A stretch of DNA of 64,000 nucleotides, taken from assembly GCF_034427455.1 (NCBI RefSeq), contig NZ_JAXQNN010000002.1:434001-498000 (forward strand), written 5' to 3'. Numbering within the stretch: position 1 is the stretch's first letter; every line of letters begins with the position of its first letter. The position numbers and the translations under genes are program-made. This document shows positions 1 through 9,513 of the stretch, piece after piece. Source of the DNA: Jeotgalibacillus haloalkalitolerans. Its GTDB lineage: Bacteria > Bacillota > Bacilli > Bacillales > Jeotgalibacillaceae. Below the pieces are notes generated by a model that was not told the DNA's origin, did not search any database, and worked only from the letters and a program-made list of their open reading frames with translations.

Positions 1-400
1 TTACAGGAATACCACTCTCAACCAGCGCCTCGATCATTGGCAGTACGTTTCCAGCCCCTTCAACCTTTACAGCATCAGCGCCTGACTCCTGCATGATTCT
101 GGCTGCAGCTCTGAGTGTTTCTTCACGCGACAGGTGATAAGTCATAAAAGGCATATCCACAACAATAAACGTATCCTTTGCACCGCGTCTGACCGCTTTT
201 GCATGATGAATCATATCTTCTATTGTGACCGGAACCGTTGAATCATACCCCAGGACAACCATGCCAAGAGAATCTCCTACCAGAATCATATCTGTCTGAG
301 CCTCCTCAGCAGCTTTGGCAGAAGGGTAATCATATGCGGTAACCATTGTAATTTTTTCACCGTTTTGTTTCATTTTTAAAAAATCAGCAGTTGTTTTCAC
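1..400 (-). CDS. panB: 3-methyl-2-oxobutanoate hydroxymethyltransferase, 3' end cut by window
   Basis: Transfers a hydroxymethyl group from methylene-THF to alpha-ketoisovalerate, the first committed step of pantothenate synthesis (cytoplasm). The start is GTG at 400, six bases after an AAAGGAGGA site. The translation begins [20 protein letters not shown] and carries the family blocks TAYDYPSAK and [17 protein letters not shown], which hold the metal- and substrate-binding acidic residues. About 133 codons are present of the usual ~275; the rest lies left of position 1. In B. subtilis panB heads panBCD next to birA, as here. Confidence 0.95.
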   Translation of the reverse strand, partial: MKTTADFLKMKQNGEKITMVTAYDYPSAKAAEEAQTDMILVGDSLGMVVLGYDSTVPVTIEDMIHHAKAVRRGAKDTFIVVDMPFMTYHLSREETLRAAARIMQESGADAVKVEGAGNVLPMIEALVESGIPV

Positions 401-464
401 GTTTTCTCCTCCTTTATTTCAGAGGAAGACGAAATACTGCAGACATAAATAAAACCCTCTGTTA

Positions 465-501
465 GACAGAAGGATGCCGCAGATTATTCCGGTCCTCTGT
501 C
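465..501. promoter_or_regulatory. Imperfect hairpin in the birA-panB gap
   Basis: GACAGAAGGA at 465-474 pairs with TCCTCTGTC at 493-501 (one base bulged), loop about 18 bases. It lies about 65 bases upstream of the panB GTG, within the 217-base gap after birA, so it would sit in a panB leader or act as a weak birA terminator. No T-run follows on the minus strand. Function unknown. Confidence 0.35.
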
Positions 502-617
502 CCTGTCACATAATGGATCAAGGCAGATCATTGCATTTGTTTGTTAAAAGGTGCAGTTCTTAAAGGATACTGCCCACTCACAGTATAACAGATCAATCAC
601 ATCCGCATCTATAAAAA

Positions 618-1592
618 CTACTCAATGTCAGCTGAGTAGATCAGGTGCGTTTCCCCATTTTCATCAATCAGTTTTAATACACCCTCATTCGTGATACCTG
701 ATGCAAGACCTTTTATCTCTTTATTCAAAGTTCTTGCTGTTATGTGTTTCCCTATTGTAATTGCATACTTCTCCCAAATCTCTTTGATCGGTTCGAAGCC
801 TTCACTTATATAGACGGCATAGTATTTTTCAAGATTAAAGAGAATTTCCTGCACAATGCCAGCTCTTGAGAACGTTTTGCCGCTTTCTATATGCAGTGAG
901 GTAGCAATCTGCTGTATTTCCTCAGAAAAATCCTCAATATCCTGATTCACATTAATTCCTATACCGATGATCAGGGAATGGATCTGTTCACTGTCTGCCT
1001 GGAGTTCAGTTAAAATACCAGTAATTTTCTTTCCATTGATCAACAAATCATTCGGCCACTTGATATCTACTTTCAACCCGCACACTTTTTCAATTGCTTC
1101 CACAATCGCAACTGCAGCAATCAATGTAAACTGCGGTGCTTTCTGGGGTGGAAGTGATGGTCTCAGCAGCAGACTCATCCAGATGCCGGTACCTTTCGGA
1201 GAGTACCAGGTTCTTGCCATCCGGCCTCTGCCTGAAACCTGCTCCTCTGCGATCACTAAAGTACCTTCATCTGCATTTTCCTGTGCAAGGCGGTGTGCAA
1301 TTTTCTGGGTGCTCTCCACTGATTCAAAAAAATGAACAAATCTGCCCAGGCGATCAGTCTGTAACCCTACCAGTAGGTTATTTTCATTCAATTCATCCGC
1401 TTTTCCGAGTAATCTGTAGCCTTTTTTCCGCTTGGATTCAATGATAAACCCTGATGATCTTAAATCTTCAATATGCTTCCAGATTGCTGTTCTAGAACAT
1501 CCTGCCTGATCTGCAAGCTCCTGTCCTGAAAAGTAACTGTCTTCAGCCGATGATAATGCAGCAAGTATAGATTCTCTTATTTTTGAAGCCAT
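618..1592 (-). CDS. birA: Biotin-[acetyl-CoA-carboxylase] ligase / biotin repressor
   Basis: Activates biotin to biotinyl-AMP, biotinylates carboxylase subunits, and in group II members also represses biotin genes. Seen: an N-terminal helix-turn-helix (about residues 20-62, GCSRTAIWKH), the biotin/AMP loop GRGRMAR at 121-127 and KWPND at 178-182, then the C-terminal SH3-like domain. At 324 residues it matches the B. subtilis protein. I start at ATG 1592, six bases after GGTGGAGA; an in-frame TTG at 1607 would lie within that ribosome site. It overlaps the end of cca by 16 bases, implying coupled translation. Confidence 0.97.
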   Translation of the reverse strand: MASKIRESILAALSSAEDSYFSGQELADQAGCSRTAIWKHIEDLRSSGFIIESKRKKGYRLLGKADELNENNLLVGLQTDRLGRFVHFFESVESTQKIAHRLAQENADEGTLVIAEEQVSGRGRMARTWYSPKGTGIWMSLLLRPSLPPQKAPQFTLIAAVAIVEAIEKVCGLKVDIKWPNDLLINGKKITGILTELQADSEQIHSLIIGIGINVNQDIEDFSEEIQQIATSLHIESGKTFSRAGIVQEILFNLEKYYAVYISEGFEPIKEIWEKYAITIGKHITARTLNKEIKGLASGITNEGVLKLIDENGETHLIYSADIE

Positions 1593-2764
1593 TCTGTCTC
1601 CACCCAATCTCTAATATCACTTAAATGGTTATTCAGCTTTTCATCTAAAATCAGTTTTTCAATTGCAGCTGTACAATCTTTTACCCATGGTCCGCCACTT
1701 CTGCCTGTCCACTTAATCAGATGTGTGCCCTTGAAAACAAGATCTGTCCTGGATTTTATGATCATAGAATTGTACAATTCTTTTATCTTTTTTTCATCAT
1801 AATGTCTGTTTTCAAGCACTGCTGCCGTTTTTTCAGCTGATATAATTGGCTCTAAGCCAACATAATAGAGATCAGCTTTAGTAAAAAGTCTCTTTTTTCT
1901 GGTTCCAACTAACCCGGCAAGCAAAACCATATTCATGATCGTTTTATTAGACATTCTCCATGGCCTTAATACAGCTTTAATATCCTGATATTGTCCAGTA
2001 AGTATCAAAAGCAGCATCCGCTCCTCAGCTTTCAGGATCCGCCAGTTTTTCCCCTTCACTTCACTTACGACACTGTCGGTGATCAATTCCGGCAACCATT
2101 CAGCAATTCCTGTGTCCACTGTATAAGTCAGTGCTCTATCCATTGCAGGTCCGTGAAGCAGCTTTTCAAATTCAGCTGTCATTCTCTCAACTGCTACATG
2201 GGAAAGCCGCGAAGCAAAGCGTTTAATCGCATCATAAGTATTCTTTTCAATTGAAAAATCGAGCTGCGATACAAAACGGACTGCTCTCAGCATCCTTAAC
2301 GCGTCTTCACTGAATCTCTCTTCGGGACATCCTACCGTCCTGATTTCCCTGTTTAACAGATCTTTTCTTCCGTCAAATAGATCTGTTAATTCAAAAGAAG
2401 TGGATAATGCCATTGCATTCATCGTAAAGTCTCTTCTTTTCAAATCTTCTTCGAGGGATCTGACAAACTGCACATCATCAGGCCGCCTGTTATCTGAATA
2501 TGTGCCTTCTGTTCTAAAGGTTGTCACTTCAAACTGACCATGCTTATGGAGTACGAGAACCGTTCCATGTTCAATGCCTATATCGACGGTTTGTTTAAAA
2601 ATTCCTTTAATTTCTTCAGGTGTTGCTGAGACTGCAATATCTATATCGTTAATCGTTCTGCCAAGATAATAGTCACGTACACAGCCACCCACAAAATATG
2701 CTTCAAACCCATGAGCTTCTATCTCTTTTAAGACCGGCAGTGCCTGCTTGAAACACTCATTCAT
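1577..2764 (-). CDS. cca: CCA tRNA nucleotidyltransferase
   Basis: Adds or repairs the 3'-terminal CCA of tRNAs from CTP and ATP. The class II nucleotidyltransferase head is clear: GGCVRD from residue 26, catalytic DID at 40-42, then the [14 protein letters not shown] block and the [16 protein letters not shown] neck that selects nucleotides by protein templating. Length is 395 residues, normal for Bacillales. The first seven bases overlap the end of bshA. Confidence 0.97.
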   Translation of the reverse strand: MNECFKQALPVLKEIEAHGFEAYFVGGCVRDYYLGRTINDIDIAVSATPEEIKGIFKQTVDIGIEHGTVLVLHKHGQFEVTTFRTEGTYSDNRRPDDVQFVRSLEEDLKRRDFTMNAMALSTSFELTDLFDGRKDLLNREIRTVGCPEERFSEDALRMLRAVRFVSQLDFSIEKNTYDAIKRFASRLSHVAVERMTAEFEKLLHGPAMDRALTYTVDTGIAEWLPELITDSVVSEVKGKNWRILKAEERMLLLILTGQYQDIKAVLRPWRMSNKTIMNMVLLAGLVGTRKKRLFTKADLYYVGLEPIISAEKTAAVLENRHYDEKKIKELYNSMIIKSRTDLVFKGTHLIKWTGRSGGPWVKDCTAAIEKLILDEKLNNHLSDIRDWVETEWLQK

Positions 2765-3902
2765 CCTTCATCTCTCCGTGTAAAAGTTCATCATACATTG
2801 CTTCATATTGTCTGATAATCTTACTTGAATGAAAGTCATTTTGAACAGTCACGACCGCCTGGCGTGAAAATGAGGAGTGCAGTTCTTCATCTTTCAGGAG
2901 CTCTACTGCCGCTGCCCCCATTGCAGTTGTGTCACCAACCGGGAAAATATAGCCATTTTTCCGGTCAATGATCACTTCAGGTATTCCACCTGCATCAGTT
3001 CCGATACATGGTACGCCGCATGCCATTGCCTCGAGTGCGACTAAACCAAAGCTTTCTTTTTCAGATAACAGCAGCATCAGGTCACTGATTGAATATAACT
3101 CCTCCAGGTTGTCCTGTTTTCCAAGAAATAAAACATGTTCTTTGAGACCCAGTTCATCAACTTTTTTCAGTACTGAAGACATCTCTGGTCCATCGCCTGC
3201 CAGAATTAATTTTGACGGTAACGCTTGATGAATGTGAGCAAATACACTCACAACATCCAGAACTCTTTTTACTTTTCTGAAGTTGGAGACGTGAATAATA
3301 ATTTTTTCATGCTCTTTAATCCCGTAATCTTTTTTCAGATAATCTGATTGTACTTTTCTGTAAATTCTTTCATCAAGAAAATTATAAAGTACATCGATCT
3401 CTTTATCAGGGGCAATAAGCTCTTTCGTCTGATCCACCAATGCTCTGGACACAGCTGTCACTCTATCGGACTTTTCAATACCGAATTTGATTGCTTTTGT
3501 CAGACTGTCGTCAACGCCCAGTACAGTAATATCCGTGCCATGCAGGGTTGTGACAATTTTCACATCGCTATTTGCCATCTGTTTTCCCATAATGGCACAG
3601 ACTGCGTGTGGAATTGCATAATGGACGTGCAGAATATCGAGATTTTCACGTTCAATAACATCAGCCATTTTATTTGCAAGCGCAATATCATAAGGCGGAT
3701 ATTGAAAAACCGAGTAATGATTGACTTCCACCTGATGAAAATATATATTTGAGTACATTTTATTCAGCCTGAATGGAATACTGGATGTAATAAAATGTAT
3801 CTGATGTCCTTTTTCAGCCAGCAATTTTCCGAGTTCAGTTGCTATAACGCCTGACCCGCCTACTGTGGGATAACACGTAATCCCTATTTTCATTTTTTTC
3901 AT
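2757..3902 (-). CDS. bshA: N-acetyl-alpha-D-glucosaminyl L-malate synthase
   Basis: GT-B fold glycosyltransferase that joins GlcNAc from UDP-GlcNAc to L-malate, the first step of bacillithiol synthesis. Seen: N-terminal [14 protein letters not shown] loop, HVHYAIPHA, and the C-terminal donor-site block [20 protein letters not shown] with the family E-x7-E pattern. Length 381 residues. It shares one base with the bshB1 stop (TAATG), so the deacetylase and synthase are translationally coupled. bshC is not in the window. Confidence 0.96.
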   Translation of the reverse strand: MKKMKIGITCYPTVGGSGVIATELGKLLAEKGHQIHFITSSIPFRLNKMYSNIYFHQVEVNHYSVFQYPPYDIALANKMADVIERENLDILHVHYAIPHAVCAIMGKQMANSDVKIVTTLHGTDITVLGVDDSLTKAIKFGIEKSDRVTAVSRALVDQTKELIAPDKEIDVLYNFLDERIYRKVQSDYLKKDYGIKEHEKIIIHVSNFRKVKRVLDVVSVFAHIHQALPSKLILAGDGPEMSSVLKKVDELGLKEHVLFLGKQDNLEELYSISDLMLLLSEKESFGLVALEAMACGVPCIGTDAGGIPEVIIDRKNGYIFPVGDTTAMGAAAVELLKDEELHSSFSRQAVVTVQNDFHSSKIIRQYEAMYDELLHGEMKDE

Positions 3903-4603
3903 TATATGCCAAACCCTTTATTTATTAGTAATGGCTTATCACTTTTAAATCCTTCAGCCATTTTTACCTCTACCTCTTTACCAAACACCCTGTCTCTTGC
4001 GATTACTGTTTCTATGTACCCATCCGTCAACGGTGTCTGTACACCGTTCTCAGGCGTGAACTGACTTTTATAAGCAGACAGTGACCGTACTTTCTGTTCA
4101 TGAACGTCAGTCACATCAACAACAAAATCAGGCTTATGTATACCGTTAATCATGTAATGATAATGTGCAGCTTTATGGGCGGGCTGTTCAGTTTCATACT
4201 TTCTGATCCTCGCTGAAAAAACGGCTTCAATTACAATGTTTGCTGCATGCATATGGTCCGGATGTCTGTCTTCATAGTACGGTGAGAAAATCATTTTCGG
4301 TTTTACTGCCCTGACCATACGTACGACCTGTTCGATCGAATGCTGATCAGCAGAAAGCTTCCGGTCACCCAAATCAAGGTTCATTCTTTTCTTAACACCT
4401 AAAATAGCGGCGGCAGCGTCCGCTTCTTTTAATCTGTTTTCAGGAGTACCATTTGAAGACATCTCTGCCTTTGTTAAATCACAAATCACTGCAGACATTC
4501 CTTCACCTATCCATTTTGCCAGTGTACCGCCCATCCCGATCTCGACATCATCAGAATGAGCACCAATGGCCAGAATATCTGCCTGAAGATCTTTTTTATA
4601 CAT
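3902..4603 (-). CDS. bshB1: N-acetylglucosaminyl-malate deacetylase (bacillithiol pathway)
   Basis: Zn-dependent LmbE/PIG-L deacetylase that converts GlcNAc-malate to GlcN-malate. The metal motif AHSDDVEIG is near residue 16 and the second metal histidine is in [10 protein letters not shown] 4603 is chosen because AGAGGGGACC sits nine bases upstream; the TTG at 4609 is too close to that site. 233 residues. It overlaps the end of mgsA by eight bases and continues directly into bshA. Confidence 0.95.
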   Translation of the reverse strand: MYKKDLQADILAIGAHSDDVEIGMGGTLAKWIGEGMSAVICDLTKAEMSSNGTPENRLKEADAAAAILGVKKRMNLDLGDRKLSADQHSIEQVVRMVRAVKPKMIFSPYYEDRHPDHMHAANIVIEAVFSARIRKYETEQPAHKAAHYHYMINGIHKPDFVVDVTDVHEQKVRSLSAYKSQFTPENGVQTPLTDGYIETVIARDRVFGKEVEVKMAEGFKSDKPLLINKGFGI

Positions 4604-4979
4604 GATCAAGGTCCCCTCTGATGATCCCTTTTATCAGGATTTTGGCAGAACCGATATTAGTAGCCATCGGGATATTATAAACGTCCCCAAGTCTTACGAG
4701 TGCAGACACATCCGGCTCATGAGGCTGTGCAGTTAACGGATCACGGAAAAAGAATACCGCATCGAGTTCCTGGTTAGCGATTCTGGCACCAATTTCCTGG
4801 TCACCGCCAAGCGGGCCTGACTTAAAGCGATGGATCGGTAAATCTGTCAGTTCATTGATCTTCATTCCTGTTGTTCCTGTTGCAAATAACTGATGTCTCG
4901 CAAATTCATCTTTATATTCCTCAACAAACTTCAACAGTTCCTCTTTCTTTTCATCATGGGCAATGAGTGCAATATTCAT
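4596..4979 (-). CDS. mgsA: Methylglyoxal synthase
   Basis: Converts dihydroxyacetone phosphate to methylglyoxal and phosphate, a bypass of lower glycolysis under phosphate limitation. Family hallmarks are present: ATGTTGMKI (phosphate loop), [10 protein letters not shown] with the catalytic Asp, [16 protein letters not shown], and NIGSAK. 127 residues. Lies 12 bases after dapB; in B. subtilis too it sits between dapB and bshB1. Confidence 0.97.
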   Translation of the reverse strand: MNIALIAHDEKKEELLKFVEEYKDEFARHQLFATGTTGMKINELTDLPIHRFKSGPLGGDQEIGARIANQELDAVFFFRDPLTAQPHEPDVSALVRLGDVYNIPMATNIGSAKILIKGIIRGDLDHV

Positions 4980-4991
4980 TAGTCCAGCTCC

Positions 4992-5792
4992 TTAATCAAT
5001 AATATTTTCGACACCGTATACGAGTTCCTGAAGATTCATAACTGAATGTATACACAGCTTTACGCCTGACATAAATGATCCTCTGTCATGTGAATCGTGT
5101 TTAATTGTGAGAAGCTGTCCTTCGCCGCCGAACATGACCTGCTGATGTGCTACGAGCCCCGGCAGTCTGACACTGTGAATCCGGATCCCGTCAATATCGC
5201 CGCCCCTTGAACCTGTAACAGTTTCTTTTTCATCAGGGTGCCCCTGCTGTTTACTTGCCCGCTGTTCTTTAATCATTTCGGCCGTTTTTAATCCGGTTCC
5301 TGATGGTGCATCCAATTTTTGATCATGATGCATTTCGATGATTTCTACATCTTCAAAATATTTCGCTGCCATTTGAGAGAATTTCATCATCAGGATCGCA
5401 CCAATCGCAAAGTTAGGTGCAATAATCGTGCCTAATTGATTCTCTTTTGAAAGCTCTTTCAGCTCTTCCAGTTCTGTTTGAGTGAATCCTGTCGTTCCGA
5501 TTACCGGCCTTACCCCATTAAGTAATGCGGTTTTGGCATGTAAGTATCCGGTTTCCGGCGTAGTAAGATCAACTAATACATCCGGCTTTACTGTGGTAAA
5601 ACATTCTTCAGGACTTGTATAGATCACTGCATCCGAGTTGAACCCTTCAAGGTCTGATAGCTGATTATGGTTATATTGTCTGTCAATTACAGCAGACAGC
5701 TTCATACCTTCTGTCTGCTCCACAAGCTTTACTGCTTCTCTTCCCATTTTTCCACGCGGTCCAGCAATCACAACTGAAATTTCATTCGTCAT
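4992..5792 (-). CDS. dapB: 4-hydroxy-tetrahydrodipicolinate reductase
   Basis: NAD(P)H-dependent reductase of the diaminopimelate/lysine branch, which supplies cell wall DAP and spore dipicolinate. Seen: nucleotide loop [11 protein letters not shown] at residues 11-21, [14 protein letters not shown], the catalytic [15 protein letters not shown] block with the His-His and Lys, and [11 protein letters not shown]. 266 residues. Its start overlaps the MazG-like stop by four bases (ATGA). Confidence 0.97.
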   Translation of the reverse strand: MTNEISVVIAGPRGKMGREAVKLVEQTEGMKLSAVIDRQYNHNQLSDLEGFNSDAVIYTSPEECFTTVKPDVLVDLTTPETGYLHAKTALLNGVRPVIGTTGFTQTELEELKELSKENQLGTIIAPNFAIGAILMMKFSQMAAKYFEDVEIIEMHHDQKLDAPSGTGLKTAEMIKEQRASKQQGHPDEKETVTGSRGGDIDGIRIHSVRLPGLVAHQQVMFGGEGQLLTIKHDSHDRGSFMSGVKLCIHSVMNLQELVYGVENIID

Positions 5793-6133
5793 TTTTCATT
5801 TTCCTCCTTTTTCGTCCAGCGGTCTTTATCCCTTGTTCTGAATTTGTTCATGACTTTATGATGAGCTTCTTCGAGGCTGATCCCCTGCTCATTAGCAAAA
5901 CAGATAAGTACAAAGAGTAAATCACCTAACTCCTCTTCAATTGTACTGGCATCTTCTGTATTTTTTTTCGGTTTTTCGCCATAATGATGATTAATCTCTC
6001 TTGAGAGTTCACCTAACTCTTCAGTCATTCTGGCAAGCATCGTCAAAGGCTTAAAGTATCCTTCTTTAAACTGTCCGATATACTGGTCTACATCCCGCTG
6101 CATGTCTTTCACTGTGAAATTCGACTCTTTCAT
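5789..6133 (-). CDS. ypjD: MazG-like nucleotide pyrophosphohydrolase (YpjD family)
   Basis: All-alpha NTP pyrophosphohydrolase, probably a house-cleaning enzyme. Seen: [15 protein letters not shown] and [22 protein letters not shown], the paired E-x2-E / E-x2-D Mg-binding helices. I use the second ATG (6133), six bases after GGAGG in CACGGAGGTAC; the upstream in-frame codons are unlikely to be translated. 114 residues, as in B. subtilis YpjD. First gene of the leftward dapB-birA run. Confidence 0.9.
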   Translation of the reverse strand: MKESNFTVKDMQRDVDQYIGQFKEGYFKPLTMLARMTEELGELSREINHHYGEKPKKNTEDASTIEEELGDLLFVLICFANEQGISLEEAHHKVMNKFRTRDKDRWTKKEENEK

Positions 6134-6211
6134 CATGTACCTCCGTGATATTGCTAATTCATGGATGATTAGCATATAATGTTGAACGTATGTATAAAGG
6201 GGGGGATTCGT

Positions 6212-7081
6212 TTGTTTGGTCTTAAATTAAAAAACATTTTATTTATTATTTTTGGTGCTGCTGTATTTAGTTTCGGCATTGTTCATTTTAACATCCAGAA
6301 CAATCTGGCTGAAGGCGGTTTTACCGGCATTACGTTATTATTATACTTTATATTCGACTTCAAGCCTTCTATCACGAATTTACTTTTGAATATTCCTGTA
6401 TTTATGATCGGATGGAAGCTGCTCGGGTTAAGATCTTTTTTATATACCCTGCTCGGAACATTAAGTGTATCACTTTTTCTTGAATTATTTTATATTTATC
6501 AATTCTCGATTCCACTTTCAAATGATTTGTTTTTAGCAGCGCTATTTGCAGGTGCATCTATCGGTGTCGGGCTTGGTATTATTTTCAGATACGGCGGAAC
6601 TACAGGCGGTGTTGACATCATTGCAAGACTGGTTAAAAAGTATGCCGGATGGAGTATGGGACGCACGATGTTTATTTTCGACGCAGCTGTGATTGTGTTA
6701 TCTCTGGCAACTTATTTGAATTATCGTGAAGGGATGTATACACTGGTCGCAGTTTTTGTAGGCGCAAGAGTGATTGACTTTATGCAGGAAGGCGCTTATA
6801 CGGCGAGAGGAGCCATGATCATCTCCCCGCATCAGAAACAAATTGCTGATCTGATTGCCGTTGAAATGGATCGCGGTGTAACAGTTCTTACCGGTTATGG
6901 ACACTATTCGAAAGAAAAACGCGAAGTATTATATTGCGTGGTTGGAAGAAATGAACTCGTGAGGCTAAAAAACCTGATCACGTCTGTGGATCCACATGCG
7001 TTCGTGTCAGTGACTGATGTACATGATGTGTTGGGTGAAGGATTTACGCTGGATGAGAATAAAAAACCGATTGAAACGTAA
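6212..7081 (+). CDS. ypjC: YitT-family membrane protein (DUF161/DUF2179)
   Basis: Integral membrane protein of unknown substrate. Five to six hydrophobic segments fill the first ~165 residues, with RYGGTTGGVDIIAR typical of the family; a soluble C-terminal DUF2179 domain (GVTVLTGYGHYSKEKREVLY) follows. I start at TTG 6212, just after AAGGGGGGGATTCG; the ATG at 6179 lacks a ribosome site. The related B. subtilis gene (ypjC) occupies the same neighbourhood, but here it is divergent from ypjD. The symbol follows position and family only. Confidence 0.75.
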   Translation: MFGLKLKNILFIIFGAAVFSFGIVHFNIQNNLAEGGFTGITLLLYFIFDFKPSITNLLLNIPVFMIGWKLLGLRSFLYTLLGTLSVSLFLELFYIYQFSIPLSNDLFLAALFAGASIGVGLGIIFRYGGTTGGVDIIARLVKKYAGWSMGRTMFIFDAAVIVLSLATYLNYREGMYTLVAVFVGARVIDFMQEGAYTARGAMIISPHQKQIADLIAVEMDRGVTVLTGYGHYSKEKREVLYCVVGRNELVRLKNLITSVDPHAFVSVTDVHDVLGEGFTLDENKKPIET

Positions 7082-7121
7082 AAAATCCGGAAGCTTCTCA
7101 GTTAGAGGCTTCCGGATTTTT
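7081..7121. terminator. Bidirectional terminator
   Basis: AAAAATCCGGAAGC and GCTTCCGGATTTTT form a 14-bp stem with A/T tracts on both sides, between the convergent YitT-family gene and yugP. Confidence 0.9.
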
Positions 7122-7125
7122 AAGT

Positions 7126-7803
7126 TTAATCGTCTCCATTCATTCCAATGAACATCAGAATAAATCTGAGCAATTCGAGCAGTGCAACTAATGCGGCTGC
7201 TACATAAGTAAGTGCTGCGGCGTTTAATACTTTTTTAGCATGGGGTTCTTCTTCATTTCTGATCAGACCGATACTGACCATCTGATTCATTGCACGGGAT
7301 GATGCATTGAATTCTACAGGCAGTGTAACAAACTGAAAGAGTACGGCTGCTGCGAAGAAAATAATACCTCCAAGCATAAACTCCATTGAACCCAGAAGCA
7401 TACCGGCAATGATTAAAATAAATGAGAAGTTTGATCCTAGATTTGCGACAGGGACAAGTTTATGACGCAATCTTAGAAATGCATAACTTTCTGCATCCTG
7501 AATAGCGTGTCCCACTTCGTGTGCTGCTACAGCAGCACCAGCCACTGACATACCATGATAGTTGTCCGGTGACAGTACGATTTCCTTTGTTCTCGGATTA
7601 TAATGGTCACTTAGAAAACCTTTACCAGGCTTTACCGCTACATCATAAATACCATTCTCATGAAGGATTCTCTGGGCAACTTCAGCTCCAGTCATATTTG
7701 CTGTTGTCTGAACTTTAGAGTATTTTTTATACGTCTTTTTGACACGGCTGCTCGCCCATAACGGCAAGATTAAAATCAGCGCAAAATAAATCAGGATTTC
7801 CAT
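7126..7803 (-). CDS. yugP: YugP-type membrane zinc metallopeptidase
   Basis: Membrane protein with an HEVGH zinc site (AAHEVGHAIQDAE), an N-terminal transmembrane anchor and three more hydrophobic segments after residue 115. The family (neutral zinc metallopeptidase, DUF-type YugP) has no firmly known substrate. GGAGGG lies five bases before ATG 7803. It appears to be the last gene of ypjA - small ORF - yugP. In B. subtilis the position after ypjA is taken by ypjB, which is not found here. Confidence 0.88.
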   Translation of the reverse strand: MEILIYFALILILPLWASSRVKKTYKKYSKVQTTANMTGAEVAQRILHENGIYDVAVKPGKGFLSDHYNPRTKEIVLSPDNYHGMSVAGAAVAAHEVGHAIQDAESYAFLRLRHKLVPVANLGSNFSFILIIAGMLLGSMEFMLGGIIFFAAAVLFQFVTLPVEFNASSRAMNQMVSIGLIRNEEEPHAKKVLNAAALTYVAAALVALLELLRFILMFIGMNGDD

Positions 7804-7859
7804 TCAGACCCTCCATTATTATTGTTTGATTAAATTTTACCTTTGAACTAAATTTACTG

Positions 7860-8003
7860 TCAATTATTACGGTCACGGTCTGGCACATTCTTTTTTTCTT
7901 TGTCATATTTTCGCCATGAAACATAGCTGAGAACTGATATGATGGAGCAGGCTGTGAATAAACTCAACACGATAAATGGCATATTGGACACTGCAGCAAG
8001 CAT
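7860..8003 (-). CDS. Small single-span membrane protein, 47 residues
   Basis: Short open frame with AAGGAGGGG seven bases before ATG 8003. The protein begins MLAAVSNMPFIVLSLFTACS, continues hydrophobic to about residue 28, then ends in a charged tail (WRKYDKEKKNVPDRDRNN). This fits one transmembrane helix with the tail inside. It lies 23 bases after ypjA and 56 before yugP, on the same strand. I do not recognise a family. The strong ribosome site and layout make it likely real. Confidence 0.7.
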   Translation of the reverse strand: MLAAVSNMPFIVLSLFTACSIISVLSYVSWRKYDKEKKNVPDRDRNN

Positions 8004-8026
8004 AAGTAACCCCTCCTTGACCTATG

Positions 8027-8641
8027 CTATGCCTGTGAATTATTTCTATGTAAAGTCCTTTGCCAATCTCTTCGATGTATTCCGACATACCACGCAATGA
8101 AAACAGAGCATATGCTTAACCAGAAAGTGAAGTAACCGATATGATCAATCATTTCTGATAACCTTGAATATACCGGGTATTGCATATAGACATAATCAAT
8201 TACATCATTATGAAACGTCCAGACAGCAGCCAGCACAATATGCCACAATTTCATCCGGTAAAATGGTGCATATAACAGCCCCTGCACCGCCATTGCAGCA
8301 TGAGATATAACCAGCATCCATGCAACAGCCGACATTTCACCTGTTACATTCCAGGTCAGCAAATTCATGACTACAGCCCAAATGCCGTACTTAAACAGTG
8401 TCACTATTGCGAGCGCTTCAATCAACGGCCACTGTTTCCGGATTAAATAACCGAAAATGACAATTGTGAAAAACAGGCTGGCTGTCGGACTGTCAGGTAC
8501 GAATATTAAAAAGATGGGCTCCGTGGCAGCCAGCTGAAATCTGTACCAGTAGTAGCCATAAATCGTACCAAGGAGATTTGTGATAAACAAGATGATAAGA
8601 AAGTACCGGTTTGTCAGCCAAGAGTAGATATATTCCTTCAT
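8027..8641 (-). CDS. ypjA: DUF1405 membrane protein YpjA
   Basis: Polytopic membrane protein, about six hydrophobic segments, 204 residues. Conserved pieces typical of the family are NLLGTIYGYYWYRFQL near the N-terminus, FGYLIRKQWPLIEALA, and FHNDVIDY in the second half. AAGGAGGTGGG precedes the ATG. It follows qcrABC, as in B. subtilis, but a terminator separates it from qcrC here. Function unknown. Confidence 0.88.
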   Translation of the reverse strand: MKEYIYSWLTNRYFLIILFITNLLGTIYGYYWYRFQLAATEPIFLIFVPDSPTASLFFTIVIFGYLIRKQWPLIEALAIVTLFKYGIWAVVMNLLTWNVTGEMSAVAWMLVISHAAMAVQGLLYAPFYRMKLWHIVLAAVWTFHNDVIDYVYMQYPVYSRLSEMIDHIGYFTFWLSICSVFIAWYVGIHRRDWQRTLHRNNSQA

Positions 8642-8683
8642 TTTCCCACCTCCTTAGTCAAATGGATCCAAAATTTTATGATT

Positions 8684-8715
8684 AAAAAAAGAGCCGGATG
8701 ATCCGGCTCTTTTTT
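8684..8715 (-). terminator. Terminator after qcrC
   Basis: AGAGCCGGATGATCCGGCTCT, interrupted by no real loop, flanked by A and T runs, three bases beyond the qcrC stop. It closes the qcrABC transcript before ypjA. Confidence 0.9.
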
Positions 8716-8718
8716 ACA

Positions 8719-9483
8719 TTATTCTGCTGCAGGATCTGAAAGATATTCAGCAAGCTGCTGAAGTTCTTCATCAGAACCTTCGAACAGACCGGCAGGCATA
8801 TTACCCTGACCGTTTACTGCAATGTCAGCAATTTCTTCTGGTGACAGGCCTGATTCAGCCAATGCAGGACCTGCTCCACCTTCAAGGTTTTCACCATGAC
8901 AGTTGATACAGCCCTGCTGTTCATAAATCGCGTAACCTTCTGCTTCAGTATTAATTTCAACTTCAGCAACAATTTCACCCTGACTGCGCTGTGTTTCCCA
9001 GTCATGATAAGCAACTGATTCCCATGTAAGGAAAATCGTTGCAGCGACACCTAGCAGCATAAATCCTGTTGCAAGCGGACGCTTACCAGGACGGCGCGCA
9101 GGTCCGCGGTCAAGAAATGGTGCAAGCAGTAATGCGCCAAACGCAATACCAGGAATAACGAAAGCACCAATTACGTTATAAGGACCAGATGCGAAATCAT
9201 ATTTCAGCAGCTGATATAAAAACAAGAAGTACCAGTCAGGAAGAGGAATATATCCTGCATCCGTCGGGTCAGCAATTTTCTCAAGCGGTGGTTCGTGCGC
9301 TACAGTTAAAGCTAAGAAGCCAATTAAGAACACAGAACCTACAAGCCATTCTTTTAACAAGAAGTTTGGCCAGAAAGCTTCCGTTTTTCCAGGAAACTCT
9401 GAGTAATCTTTTGGAATATTCGGTTTACGATTCGCCGGTACACGTGAGTCTCCGACAAACTTCATCCCTTTTCCACGATGCAT
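8719..9483 (-). CDS. qcrC: Menaquinol-cytochrome c reductase, cytochrome b/c subunit
   Basis: Subunit IV of cytochrome b fused to a cytochrome c domain; passes electrons from the quinol site to cytochrome c in the membrane b6c complex. Three transmembrane segments follow residue 45 (LLKEWLVGSVFLIGFLALTV and others) with the PDWYFLFLYQLLKYD quinol-site motif. The covalent haem site CINCH is near residue 195 and its axial Met is in GNMPAG. 254 residues. Last gene of qcrABC, 30 bases after qcrB. Confidence 0.97.
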   Translation of the reverse strand: MHRGKGMKFVGDSRVPANRKPNIPKDYSEFPGKTEAFWPNFLLKEWLVGSVFLIGFLALTVAHEPPLEKIADPTDAGYIPLPDWYFLFLYQLLKYDFASGPYNVIGAFVIPGIAFGALLLAPFLDRGPARRPGKRPLATGFMLLGVAATIFLTWESVAYHDWETQRSQGEIVAEVEINTEAEGYAIYEQQGCINCHGENLEGGAGPALAESGLSPEEIADIAVNGQGNMPAGLFEGSDEELQQLAEYLSDPAAE

Positions 9484-9513
9484 AGTTTTCCCTCCTTTTT
9501 AATCCAGATGTTT

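Noticed and set aside
7903-8097. 64-codon minus-strand ORF overlapping ypjA and the 47-codon gene
   Set aside because: No ribosome site and a shadow of two better-supported frames.
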